From positions 64,987,064-65,051,063 of the forward strand of contig CM061242.1 in NCBI GenBank assembly GCA_030848705.1: 64,000 bases of DNA, written 5' to 3'. The translations under genes and the position numbers were made by a program. Positions 53,609-63,600 of this stretch are shown here, piece after piece. Positions within the stretch are counted from its first letter, which is position 1. The number at the start of each line of letters is the position of its first letter. Origin of the DNA: Heracleum sosnowskyi (lineage: Eukaryota > Streptophyta > Magnoliopsida > Apiales > Apiaceae). The notes under the pieces are model-generated. The model worked only from the letters and a program-made list of their open reading frames with translations, searched no databases and was not told where the DNA came from.

Positions 53609-55690
53609 ATGTCTGAAGAAAATCAAGCTCCTCCCAAGGTTGAACAGGTTAAACCTAATTCTGTGAGTCGGTATGAAACAATCAGGGTTCCAATTCTCAG
53701 ACCAGTGGAGTATCCAATTTGGAAGGTGAAGATGACCATGTTTCTGGAGGCTACAGATCCAGAATATCTTGACAGAATCTATGATGGTCCTCATATGCCG
53801 ACTAAATTGTCTCCTGTTGTTGATGGTCAAGAACAAAAGACTGTTCCAAAGGAAAAGAAAGATATGACTCCTGAGGACATCTCATCAATTGCAAAAGATG
53901 CAAAGGTTAGACATCTTCTCCACAGTGCTTTAGATAATGTTATGTCTAACAGAGTAATTGGTTGCAAAACTGCAAAAGAAATCTGGGATGCTTTGGAAGT
54001 CAGGTGTCAAGGAACCACTGCTATAAAGAAGAACAGGAAAACGATACTCACTCAGGAGTATGAGCACTTTGATTCAAGAGCCAATGAAACCTTGACTGAG
54101 ACATATGACAGATTCTGTAAACTGCTGAATGATTTATCTCTAGTTGATAAAGAATATGATCTTGAAGAATCAAATCTCAAATTTCTCTTATCTTTACCTG
54201 AAAGATGGGATTTGAAGTCAACAACTATAAGAGATAATTACGAACTTGCTGAAACTGAACTTGATGAGATTTATGGGTTACTGAAAACTCATGAATTGGA
54301 AATAGAACAAAGAAACAGAAGATCAAGCAAGAAGACAAAATATGTTGCTCTCAAAGTTGAGGAGAAGCCCATCAAGAAGGAATCATCAAGGAAGAGAGCC
54401 AAGGGAAAGGCTTTAGTCATTAAATCTGAAAGTGAGTCATCAAACTCTGATGATGACTCAAACTCTGATGAAGCTTTTGACTCTGAGGATGATGAAGAAC
54501 AGATGATGCAAATGGCTGCATTGATGGTGAAGACCTTCAAAAAGATGGGATTCAAGAACTTCAATAAAGGAAAGAGATTCTCAAGGAAAGATTCAAACTC
54601 TGAAAGGAAAAGTTTTAGAAAGTCTGATGTAAGGGAGACCAAGTCTGGAAAGAAGGATAAATCTGAAATCCAGTGCTACAAGTGTAAGGAGATGGGTCAC
54701 TATGCCCCAGAGTGCAAGAAAGGTAAATCTGAGAAAGCACTCATCTCTAAAGGCAAAGACTGGGCAGATACTTCAGACTCTGATGATGGAGTAAATTATG
54801 CTCTTATGGCAACTGTCAAAGATGAGACTGAATCATCTGAAAATAAGGTACCCCTAACTACTTATGCTTATGATACTGATAATATATCTGAATTAAGAGT
54901 ATATCTGAAAAGCGTACATGTTAGTTATAGGGATCAGACTTTAGAGAATGAGAGAATTAAATATGAGAATCTTAGTCTTAAAAATAGAAACAAGTTTCTT
55001 GAAGGAGAACTTGAAAATATGAAGCAGATTCAAAAAGAAAGAGATGATGCTGTTTATGTTGAACAGGAGTTGCTCAAAAGATATAGGCAACTAGAATCTG
55101 ATCTAGAAAAAGAAAGAAAAATAATCAAGACTTGGACAAACTCTGGAAGAGACACTCATCAAGTGTTTCAGACAGATTCTGTAGGTTTAGGCTATTATGA
55201 AAATGATGAACTTAGGTTTAAAGACAAGGTTAAGGTTAAACCACAACTTAAACCTGTGAAATTTGTTCCAGAGTCCACTAAGTTAAAATCTGTTGTAGTA
55301 AGAGAAGCTGATATGGAATCAGATGAAACCTGTGAAAGACAGGAAAATATTATAACAGAAAATCTTATGGAATTAGAAGCTGTTAGAAAACCAGTAAAAG
55401 TCTGTGAAAAACAGGTTAATGTTGGTTTAATGACAGGAAAACAGTTCAATCATAAGCTCAAAGAGGTAAAGTCTGCCATGAAACCAAAAGGGTCCAAGAA
55501 GAATAGGAATGGAAAGATAGGCATAAATAAAAGAAATAATCATTTGCCTACTGCTGCTGCTCCAAGGAAAACATGTTATAACTGTGGTAGTTCTAACCAT
55601 CTTGCTAGATTTTGCAATAAGAACAAAGATATTAATTCTTTATCTTCTACATCAGGAGTAAAGAATGATTATGTAAGGGTTAAACCATAG
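53609..55690 (+). CDS. gag: Sirevirus C Gag (693 aa to a premature TAG)
   Basis: Homologue of B Gag. UBN2-type core about 25-235 (YPIWKVKMTMFLEATDPEYLDRI-like start), zinc knuckle CYKCKEMGHYAPEC at about 356, coiled coil about 430-520 with NERIKYENLSLKNRNKFLEGE-type heptads, second knuckle CYNCGSSNHLARFC at about 655. The TAG at 55688-55690 replaces the codon for Gln in B (PQKSC there), so it fits a CAG-to-TAG change. The frame stays open to TAA at 55934-55936 and includes the third knuckle HCGSTWHSIYTC, as in B. Confidence 0.92.
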   Translation: MSEENQAPPKVEQVKPNSVSRYETIRVPILRPVEYPIWKVKMTMFLEATDPEYLDRIYDGPHMPTKLSPVVDGQEQKTVPKEKKDMTPEDISSIAKDAKVRHLLHSALDNVMSNRVIGCKTAKEIWDALEVRCQGTTAIKKNRKTILTQEYEHFDSRANETLTETYDRFCKLLNDLSLVDKEYDLEESNLKFLLSLPERWDLKSTTIRDNYELAETELDEIYGLLKTHELEIEQRNRRSSKKTKYVALKVEEKPIKKESSRKRAKGKALVIKSESESSNSDDDSNSDEAFDSEDDEEQMMQMAALMVKTFKKMGFKNFNKGKRFSRKDSNSERKSFRKSDVRETKSGKKDKSEIQCYKCKEMGHYAPECKKGKSEKALISKGKDWADTSDSDDGVNYALMATVKDETESSENKVPLTTYAYDTDNISELRVYLKSVHVSYRDQTLENERIKYENLSLKNRNKFLEGELENMKQIQKERDDAVYVEQELLKRYRQLESDLEKERKIIKTWTNSGRDTHQVFQTDSVGLGYYENDELRFKDKVKVKPQLKPVKFVPESTKLKSVVVREADMESDETCERQENIITENLMELEAVRKPVKVCEKQVNVGLMTGKQFNHKLKEVKSAMKPKGSKKNRNGKIGINKRNNHLPTAAAPRKTCYNCGSSNHLARFCNKNKDINSLSSTSGVKNDYVRVKP

Positions 55691-55936
55691 ACTTTATGCA
55701 CACACTGTGGGAGCACTTGGCATTCTATTTATACTTGTAAGAGTTATCATGCTATTTATCACAACTATTATGAGCCAAAACCCAACTTGAAGTGGGTTAG
55801 GGCAAACTCTGCAAGTGTAAAGTCTGACAATGTTAGTTTAAACTCTGTTGATAGTGATTCCGCTGCAAAAGCTAACAATGTTAAGAAAGCCAAAGGATCC
55901 AAGCAAGTCTGGATCCTTAAAACTAACTCTGTATAA
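55691..55936 (+). pseudogene. Sirevirus C Gag, C-terminal end after the TAG
   Basis: 81 codons in the gag frame: third zinc-knuckle region and a Ser/Asn/Lys-rich tail ending KQVWILK, matching QVWVPK at the end of B Gag. Natural stop TAA, 11 bp before pol. Confidence 0.75.
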
Positions 55937-55946
55937 TTGGTTGTGA

Positions 55947-58900
55947 TTGCAGGGCATAAGAGAGAGCACCCTTATCTTGGACAGTGGATGCTCAGGACAC
56001 ATGACTGGAAATAAAGCCCTGCTATCAGATTTTGAGGAGAAGGCTGGCCCAAAAGTATCCTATGGAGATGGCAACATAGGACTTACTCTGGGATATGGCA
56101 ATATAAATCTTGGAAGTGTCATCATCACGAATGTAGCTCTAGTCTCAGGACTCAAGCATAATCTGCTATCTGTGAGTCAAATCTGTGATAGAGGAAACCA
56201 TGTAGATTTTCATACTGAACACTGTGAAGTTATCAGTAAATCTACTGGAAAAGTTGTTCTAGTTGGACACAGGCACAACAACATTTATGAAGCAAGTTTG
56301 GTAACAAACTCTGATGGAAAAACAGTGTGTCTGACTGCAAGAATGTCAAATGAAGAGAGTTGGAACTGGCATAGGAAGCTCTCTCATCTCAATTTGAACA
56401 ACATTAATGAGCTAATAAGAAAGGATCTTGTAAGGGGACTTACCAAGTCAATACTTAGCTTAGATGGCCTATGTGATTCTTGTCAAAAGGCCAAGCAAAG
56501 GAAGTCATCTTTTAAGAGCAAATCTGAATTTTCAGTAGTGGAACCTTATCATCTTCTACATGTTGATCTCTTTGGACCAGTGAATGTGATGTCTATGGGC
56601 AGAAAGAAATATGCTCTAGTAATTGTTGATGAATATACTAGATATACATGGGTGTATTTCTTATCAAAGAAGGATGAAACTGCTCAAACTCTGTTGGATC
56701 ATGTAAATCAACTGGACAAAGGATCACAGTACAAAGTCAAAATTAAAAGGAGTGATAATGGAACTGAATTCAGAAACTCAATCGTGGAAGCTTTCTGCAA
56801 GGAAAGAGGAGTGAAACAAGAATTTTCTGCACCTGGAACTCCACAGCAAAATGGTGTAGTTGAAAGAAAGAACAGAACTTTAATCGAAGCTGCCAGAACT
56901 ATGCTTGATGAAGCAAAATTACCAACTTACTTCTGGGCAGAAGCTGTTCAAACATCTTGTTTTACTCAAAATGCTACACTGATTAACAAGCATGGGAAAA
57001 CACCATATGAGATGGTGAAAAATAAGAAACCAAATTTGAAATATTTTCATATATTTGGATGCAAATGCTTTGTGTTGAAGACTCATCCTGAACAGTTGAC
57101 TAAGTTCGAGTTAAAAGCTGATGAAGGAATCTTTGTTGGCTATCCACTGTCAACAAAAGCGTTCAGAGTTTACAATCTGAGAACTAAAGTGATCATGGAA
57201 TCCATACATGTGTCATTTGATGACAAGAAAATAACTGGACTTGATGACTTAGATGAATATGATCAACTGCGTTTTGAAAATGAAAGTTTATTCTCTGATG
57301 ATGTAAACTCTGATGAAGCAGTACCGACAAACTCTGATGAAGCGGTTCTGACAAACTCTGACGAAGCATACTCTGAACCTCTATTGGTAAATACTGGAGA
57401 AACTGGAAATTCTCAAATTGAACAAAATAGAGAACCAGTTGAGGGGGAGCGTGAAGAAGCTCAACAAGACACAACAAGTGAGTCAGTTGAGGAAACTGAT
57501 TCAAACTCTGACAGTTTAAACTCTGAGTCATCCAATTCAGGGGGAGCCTCAAATGCTGCAGAAAGTCAACATATGAATCAGGAAAGCATGGATCAAGGGG
57601 GAGGATCAAATAATAATGCAAGAAACCACTTACCAACAGCAAGAAAGTGGACACAGGCACACACACCTGATCTCATAATTGGAGATCCTGATGCTAGTGT
57701 GAGAACTAGAAGTGCAACAAATAATGAGTGTCTATATCATGCTTTCTTGTCTCAAACAGAACCAAAGAAAGTGGAAGAAGCTCTTCAAGATGCAAACTGG
57801 ATAACAGCAATGCAAGAAGAGTTAAATGAATTTGAAAGAAATGAAGTCTGGACACTTGTACCTAGACCAAAGAATAGATCAATTGTAGGTACAAAGTGGG
57901 TTTTCAGAAACAAGACTGACAGTGAAGGTGTGATTACAAGAAACAAGGCTAGACTTGTGGCTAAAGGTTATTCACAACAGGAAGGAATTGACTATGATGA
58001 AACCTTTGCTCCAGTTGTAAGATTGGAGGCCATAAGAATTTTTCTGGCCTATGCTGCACACAAGAAGTTTAAAGTCTTTCAGATGGATGTGAAAAGTGCT
58101 TTTCTCAATGGGAAGCTTGAAGAAGAAGTGTTTGTTGAACAACCACCAGGATTTGTAGATTCCAAACATCCAGATTATGTCTACAGGCTTGACAAGGCAT
58201 TGTATGGACTAAAGCAAGCACCTAGAGCATGGTATGAAACTCTTGCTCAATTTCTTTTAGAAAGTGGGTTCACAAGAGGTACAATTGATAAAACTTTGTT
58301 TTATTTCAATACTGGTGATGATTTGCTTTTAGTTCAAATTTATGTAGATGATATTATTTTTGGATCTACTAATGACAAACTTTGTAAGAAGTTTGCAAAG
58401 CTTATGCAGTCCAGGTACCAAATGAGTATGATGGGAGAGCTTAGTTATTTTCTAGGCTTACAGGTCAAGCAAACAGATGATGGGATTTTTATCAATCAAG
58501 CAAAGTATACCAGAAATCTTCTAAAGAAATTTGGTATGCTTGATAGTTCATCTGCTACAACTCCCATGGCTACAGCAACAAAGCTAGACAAAGACACAGG
58601 TGCTACATTGGATATGACAACCTATAGAGGCATGATAGGGTCTCTTCTGTATCTCACAACAAGTAGACCTGATATCATGTATGCCACATGTCTTTGTGCA
58701 AGATTTCAAGCAGATCCCAGAGAGCCTCATCTAACAGCTGTAAAAAGGATTTTCAAATATCTCAAAGGAACCATAACCCTTGGTTTGTGGAACCCTAGAG
58801 AATCAGAGTTTAAATTAATTGGTTACTCTGATGCAGATTTTGCAGGCTGTAAGATAGACAGAAAAAGTACAAGTGGAAGCTGTCAATTCTTAGGTGACAG

Positions 58901-59285
58901 ATTGGTTTCTTGGTATAGCAAGAAACATAAATCAATTTCCACATCCACTGCAGAAGCAGAGTATATAGCTGCTGGTAGCTGTTGTGCACAGATTCTGTGG
59001 ATGAAGAATCAGTTGCTGGATTATGGGTTAAGGTACTCTAAGATACCTATTTACTGTGATAACCAAAGTGCTATTGCTATGACAGGTAACCCAGTACAGC
59101 ATTCCATGACCAAGCACATCAGCATAAGGTATCATTTTATCAGGGAACATGTGGAAGAAGGAGATATTGAGCTTCATTTTGTGTCTACAGACCAACAACT
59201 TGCAGATATCTTCACCAAACCTTTGAGTGAAGCTACTTTTACAAGATTGGTAAATGAACTTGGAATGATCTCTGGTTTTGACTAG
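55947..59285 (+). CDS. pol: Sirevirus C Pol (1112 aa), intact: protease, integrase, RT, RNase H
   Basis: Complete copia Pol with no break. Protease LDSGCSGHMTGN (about 11-22); GAG-pre-integrase with WHRKLSHL and CDSCQKAKQ (about 140-178); integrase DDE in HVDLFGP (about 206), RSDNGTEF (about 268) and NGVVERKNRT (about 305); linker about 440-570 with tandem (T/V)NSDEA peptides and GGGGGAG at 57443, 57540 and 57597; RT with YVDDIIFGS (about 799); RNase H with SDADFAGCKIDRKSTSG (about 962), AEAEYIAA and ADIFTKPLSEA. There is no ATG at the start; the open frame begins at a TTG in TTGCAG|GG, in a frame +1 to gag. So it needs a frameshift or a splice; GATTGCAG|GG looks like an acceptor. Confidence 0.95.
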   Translation: MQGIRESTLILDSGCSGHMTGNKALLSDFEEKAGPKVSYGDGNIGLTLGYGNINLGSVIITNVALVSGLKHNLLSVSQICDRGNHVDFHTEHCEVISKSTGKVVLVGHRHNNIYEASLVTNSDGKTVCLTARMSNEESWNWHRKLSHLNLNNINELIRKDLVRGLTKSILSLDGLCDSCQKAKQRKSSFKSKSEFSVVEPYHLLHVDLFGPVNVMSMGRKKYALVIVDEYTRYTWVYFLSKKDETAQTLLDHVNQLDKGSQYKVKIKRSDNGTEFRNSIVEAFCKERGVKQEFSAPGTPQQNGVVERKNRTLIEAARTMLDEAKLPTYFWAEAVQTSCFTQNATLINKHGKTPYEMVKNKKPNLKYFHIFGCKCFVLKTHPEQLTKFELKADEGIFVGYPLSTKAFRVYNLRTKVIMESIHVSFDDKKITGLDDLDEYDQLRFENESLFSDDVNSDEAVPTNSDEAVLTNSDEAYSEPLLVNTGETGNSQIEQNREPVEGEREEAQQDTTSESVEETDSNSDSLNSESSNSGGASNAAESQHMNQESMDQGGGSNNNARNHLPTARKWTQAHTPDLIIGDPDASVRTRSATNNECLYHAFLSQTEPKKVEEALQDANWITAMQEELNEFERNEVWTLVPRPKNRSIVGTKWVFRNKTDSEGVITRNKARLVAKGYSQQEGIDYDETFAPVVRLEAIRIFLAYAAHKKFKVFQMDVKSAFLNGKLEEEVFVEQPPGFVDSKHPDYVYRLDKALYGLKQAPRAWYETLAQFLLESGFTRGTIDKTLFYFNTGDDLLLVQIYVDDIIFGSTNDKLCKKFAKLMQSRYQMSMMGELSYFLGLQVKQTDDGIFINQAKYTRNLLKKFGMLDSSSATTPMATATKLDKDTGATLDMTTYRGMIGSLLYLTTSRPDIMYATCLCARFQADPREPHLTAVKRIFKYLKGTITLGLWNPRESEFKLIGYSDADFAGCKIDRKSTSGSCQFLGDRLVSWYSKKHKSISTSTAEAEYIAAGSCCAQILWMKNQLLDYGLRYSKIPIYCDNQSAIAMTGNPVQHSMTKHISIRYHFIREHVEEGDIELHFVSTDQQLADIFTKPLSEATFTRLVNELGMISGFD

Positions 59286-60555
59286 AGATACGGGTTAGAC
59301 TAAAAAACTATACATGTTTGATTTTTAATGCTCATGATTCCTTGCATGTATTAACTGTTATGAGTACCAGTGTACTAAACTCTGAACGTAAACTCTGATG
59401 CTAAACTCTGTTAGTCATAAAAGTGTTGGTCATACTCTGATAGTTACAGTCTAATGCTATACTCTGATTGTAATATTGTCTGAAACATATTGATCGATGA
59501 AGAAAAATGTATGAAGCATGATTTTCAGTAAGTAATCATGAATCCTTCTAAGTATTATAAATTCTGATTACAGAATGTACAGAAATTTTACACAGCATGA
59601 TACTGTCTCTATATTTATAGTATCTCTTAGTTTATTGATCCTATACACTGAGTTTGTATTAGCTGTTTGCATTTTCTCTCATAAATTAATTGCATTAACT
59701 GATGAAAAGTCTAAACTCTGATTATTAATTGTAAATAATTCACCCTCAAATCAAAAGATGCCAAAAAGAGCACAAATTCCTTTGAGAGCATGTTGTGCCT
59801 AGGAAGATCCAGGAACTTATTGTATGAAATAAGGGCTAAAATCTTTGATTTTTGGTGACTAGTGCCAACCACTGGTTACTGGAAAAAAAAAATATATAAA
59901 TAATAATAAAAAAAAATATATATATATATCATAAAGGGGGTGAAAAATAAAAGATATATCCAAATGAAAGGATATCAGTATACAGAGTTTAGATATAAAA
60001 ATCAGATTTTTTTGTAATACATGAGAGTTTAGGCAACCAGTTTTTACTACTTTAGTTCGTGGATTTTATGCACTTTGAGATGGTCTAAATATTCATATTC
60101 AGTAAACTCTGCTAATTCACACACAAATACTCACATCTGTACAGATTGTAAAAAGAGTTTGTTTCTAAAGGAGGAGGATTGGTAAACACTGATGAATTAT
60201 GTACTCTACGCCGAGGTACTTTAATTTTAATCTCTGATGATTAAATTAAATTTTGTTGGTTTCAGACATACTATAATTTTGAGAAAAAGACATTTGTTTT
60301 GAAAATTTTAAAAAAAAGAGTATGATTGGACAGTTGCTCAAGAATGTTTTAAACAGAGGAGAGAGGTTAATTTCCTAGAAAAGTGTAACAGGCGGTAATT
60401 ATTGTTGTTTTTACTGTGCATGCGCATTGGAAACTGTCAATTACTTCCTGTCAGTCATTACATATGTGCCACGTGTCCCACTCACATAATTAAAGGAGTA
60501 AGATAGTTGTGTATTAATGATTAAAAACTGTTCAGTTTTTAATTTTTGCATTTCA
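59286..60555 (+). other. Sirevirus C: noncoding region between pol and envelope-like frame
   Basis: No gene. AAACTCTGA-type motifs cluster at 59375-59465 and recur at about 59712 and 60103. A/T low-complexity block at 59882-59930. A G-box/ABRE-like GCCACGTGTC at about 60468-60478 lies about 90 bp upstream of the TATA box. Confidence 0.7.
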
Positions 60556-60563
60556 TATTTATA
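60556..60563 (+). promoter_or_regulatory. TATA-like box ahead of the envelope-like frame of C
   Basis: TATTTATA, about 120 bp before the ATG at 60682, with a CA/CT-rich leader between. Same layout as in A (776). Confidence 0.45.
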
Positions 60564-60681
60564 CAATACACACACATACGTCTAAACTTTTCACACACAC
60601 ATATTCACAAACACTTTTTCTACTCACAAACTCTCAAGAAGCTTTTGCATCAGTTTCTTTGATTTCTTTTAAATCTTACTA

Positions 60682-63600
60682 ATGGCGACTACAACGTTTG
60701 TTTCTTCTGGGTTAGAATTTGTTCCAAACAATTATGTAGCACCACTAAATACTGTTAATGCCCCAGAAGCTTTTCATATGATTCAAGATTTTCTTGCTCA
60801 GTCAGCGATTGGGCGTGCTTTAGTTGAACCAGCAAAACTCTCTGGTTTACAAATCAAGGCGTTCTGGGAGTCGGGGATGTATGATGATGGTGGTGAAACT
60901 GGGAACCCATCTATAATCTTTGAATATGAAGAAACAGAGTATGTGATTACTGCTGGAACCATTCGTGCTGCAATGGGGTTTCCTGAGTTTTCATCATATA
61001 CTATTGGCATGGGTGATGAAGATTTGATAAGGATGATGCGAGAGATTGGGTATTCTGGACCCTTGAACAAGATTGGACAGTTAAAACGACCATTCTTACG
61101 GAAGGAGTGGAGCTTCTTCTTTGATTGCATCACAAGAACGTTTGGAAAGAAATGCACAAACTGGGATGCTATTCCCACAGACAGTCTGCAAATCGGGTAT
61201 TCTCTTTTATATGATAATCATTTTGATTTTGCACGACTTGTTTTGAATAATCTAGGAGAGAAAATGACAGAGAATAGAGGAGTCGTCTATTTTTCCATAT
61301 TCTGTCAGATTTTATTCTCTTACTGTGTTGAAGGAGTACAAGTAATTGAAGAAGATGTTTCTTGTTTTAAATTACACAAGAGGGTATTTTCTGATCTTAT
61401 CAATAAGGATGTAAAGAAAGGAAATGTAGGTGCTCTTTTGCTACCTGCATTGGTGCAACAGTTTTTGGCTAACTCTATTCAAGCAGAACAACAACCAGAA
61501 CCAGTAAGAACAGAAGCTGCTCCTTCCCAATCAATTCGTACTGGTGGAAGAATCAAACATAGGGCTTTTAAACCAGCAAAGTCTGTTAAGCTAACTACTG
61601 AAGCTGGGGTATCAAACACTGATGATATGCCTCAGAAGAAACAGTTAAAGAAAAGAAGGGCCAACAGGGCAAAGTCTGATGCTGTTAATGAGGAAAGTGA
61701 AACTGATGATGAAACTCTTCATCAAAGGAAAAGAAGACTAGTAGCAGCACATTTATTTGGTGCTGAGAATGTTTCTTCAAAAGTTGCTGAAGCTCCTGAA
61801 GTTTTTGTTCAAGAGGATGCTGAAAATGTTGAAGCAGTCTCTGTGTCTGATATGGCAAATGCTGAAACAGAAGCTGAGGTTTTTGAACAAGATTTTAATG
61901 CTGATTTTGAAATGGAAAATGTTCTTGAAGCACATCCTGCTGTCAGTGTTTGTGACACTGAGGATGTGGCAGCTGATCAAGCCACTCTGGTACTTGAAGA
62001 ATCAATGGAAACTCATATAGAGATTCTCTCTGTCACCAATCAGATTCCTGAATTGGGTGAAGAGGTTGATCAGGCAACAAAATCTGTCTCTTCTGAGCAG
62101 ATTGTTGAAAATGTTGAGAAAGCTGAGGTTGTTCCAGCAGTAGAAGTAGAGAAGATTTTAAATGAAGCTACGGGAGAGAATTGTGTTGAAACAGAGGTTT
62201 TTCCAACAAACTCTGAAAGTCTTAAGGTTCCTGTGGAAGACAATGATGACTTGTTGCTTGAAGCTCTACAACAGTCGGTTGTTGAGGTTGTTCACAGAGA
62301 AGCAGAGTTAGTTGCAAATCTAAACTCTGAAACTCCTGAAGTTGTACAGCAAGATATTCCAGATGCTGAGGAAACTCAAGAAGACAATGCAGCAAATTCT
62401 GATGATAGTAAAGATGCTCATTCTAATCCTGATATACAGGTTGAATTATCAGAAGATGTAGACTCTGATACTATAAGAGACGCAAATCGTGCTAATGCTG
62501 AGTACTTTCAAGATATGTACTTCAAGAACTGGGCAGATGCTGATTGTGTTTTTTCTGCTCAGAGGGCTGCTGATTTTGTTAATCAGTCTATCAAAACCAT
62601 TTCATCTTCTGATGTTATTACAAATCTAAAGGCCACTGTGATTCAAATTAAATCTCTTCACAACAGATTTGATGAGTCTCATAAGGAGGTCACTGCTTTG
62701 AGGAATGAAGTTGGTATGAGAGATCTTACTCTGAAGAATGATAGATCTTACTACAATTCTATGTTCAAGAAGCAAGCTAAGGACTCTGATGAAATTCAGA
62801 AGAGGCTTGGGAAAATTGAGGACAACCAGACTGCTATGTCTGCCCAACTGACTTCAATTTCTACTGCAATTGAGTTGCTGACATCAGTACTACTTTCTGA
62901 TGATGTCAAAAAGGGGGAGAGTGTACCAAGTGACAAATGCAAAGACACTCAAGCTCTGAGACGGAGGGATGATGGTAATGATGGTGGAAACAAGGGAGAT
63001 GGAAAGAGTTTAAGATTAAATTCTGATAGAAGACTACCAAGAAGATCAAACTCTGATAGAAGATCAAACTCTGGTAAGGGAAATGCAAACTCTGCCAGTG
63101 GTTCAAAACTCAAAAGTTTGATAATCTCTGATAAGCCTACCACAGATGAGGAAATTGCTACTAAAATGTTTTTAGAAGAGCATGGTGGTGAGGTAACAGT
63201 TGAGGATTATGATGCTGAATTAAGAGTGTTAAATGAAGAGCATCAAAAGAAAATGGAAGCTGGTACTTATACAAAGAAAGGTAAAGCTCCAAGGAGAAAA
63301 GAGATAGGAATATCTATTAAAGATAATCTAAACTCTGATCAAAGTTTGCAATACTCAAGGAGACCTACTATTTCAAGAAATGACAAAGGAAAAGGTAAAC
63401 TGGTAGAAGAAGAACAGTTACCAAAGAAGATTTATTCAACCTCTGACATTGCTCAAGTTGAATCAAGGATAAACAAATCAACCTCTGACGTTGCTCATGT
63501 TGATATTGCTACTAAAGTTGTGACAACCTCTGACAAGGCTCAAGTTGTACAAACTCAACTCAAAGGTTTCTTAAGACCTGTACTTTCTGAAACTCTGACA

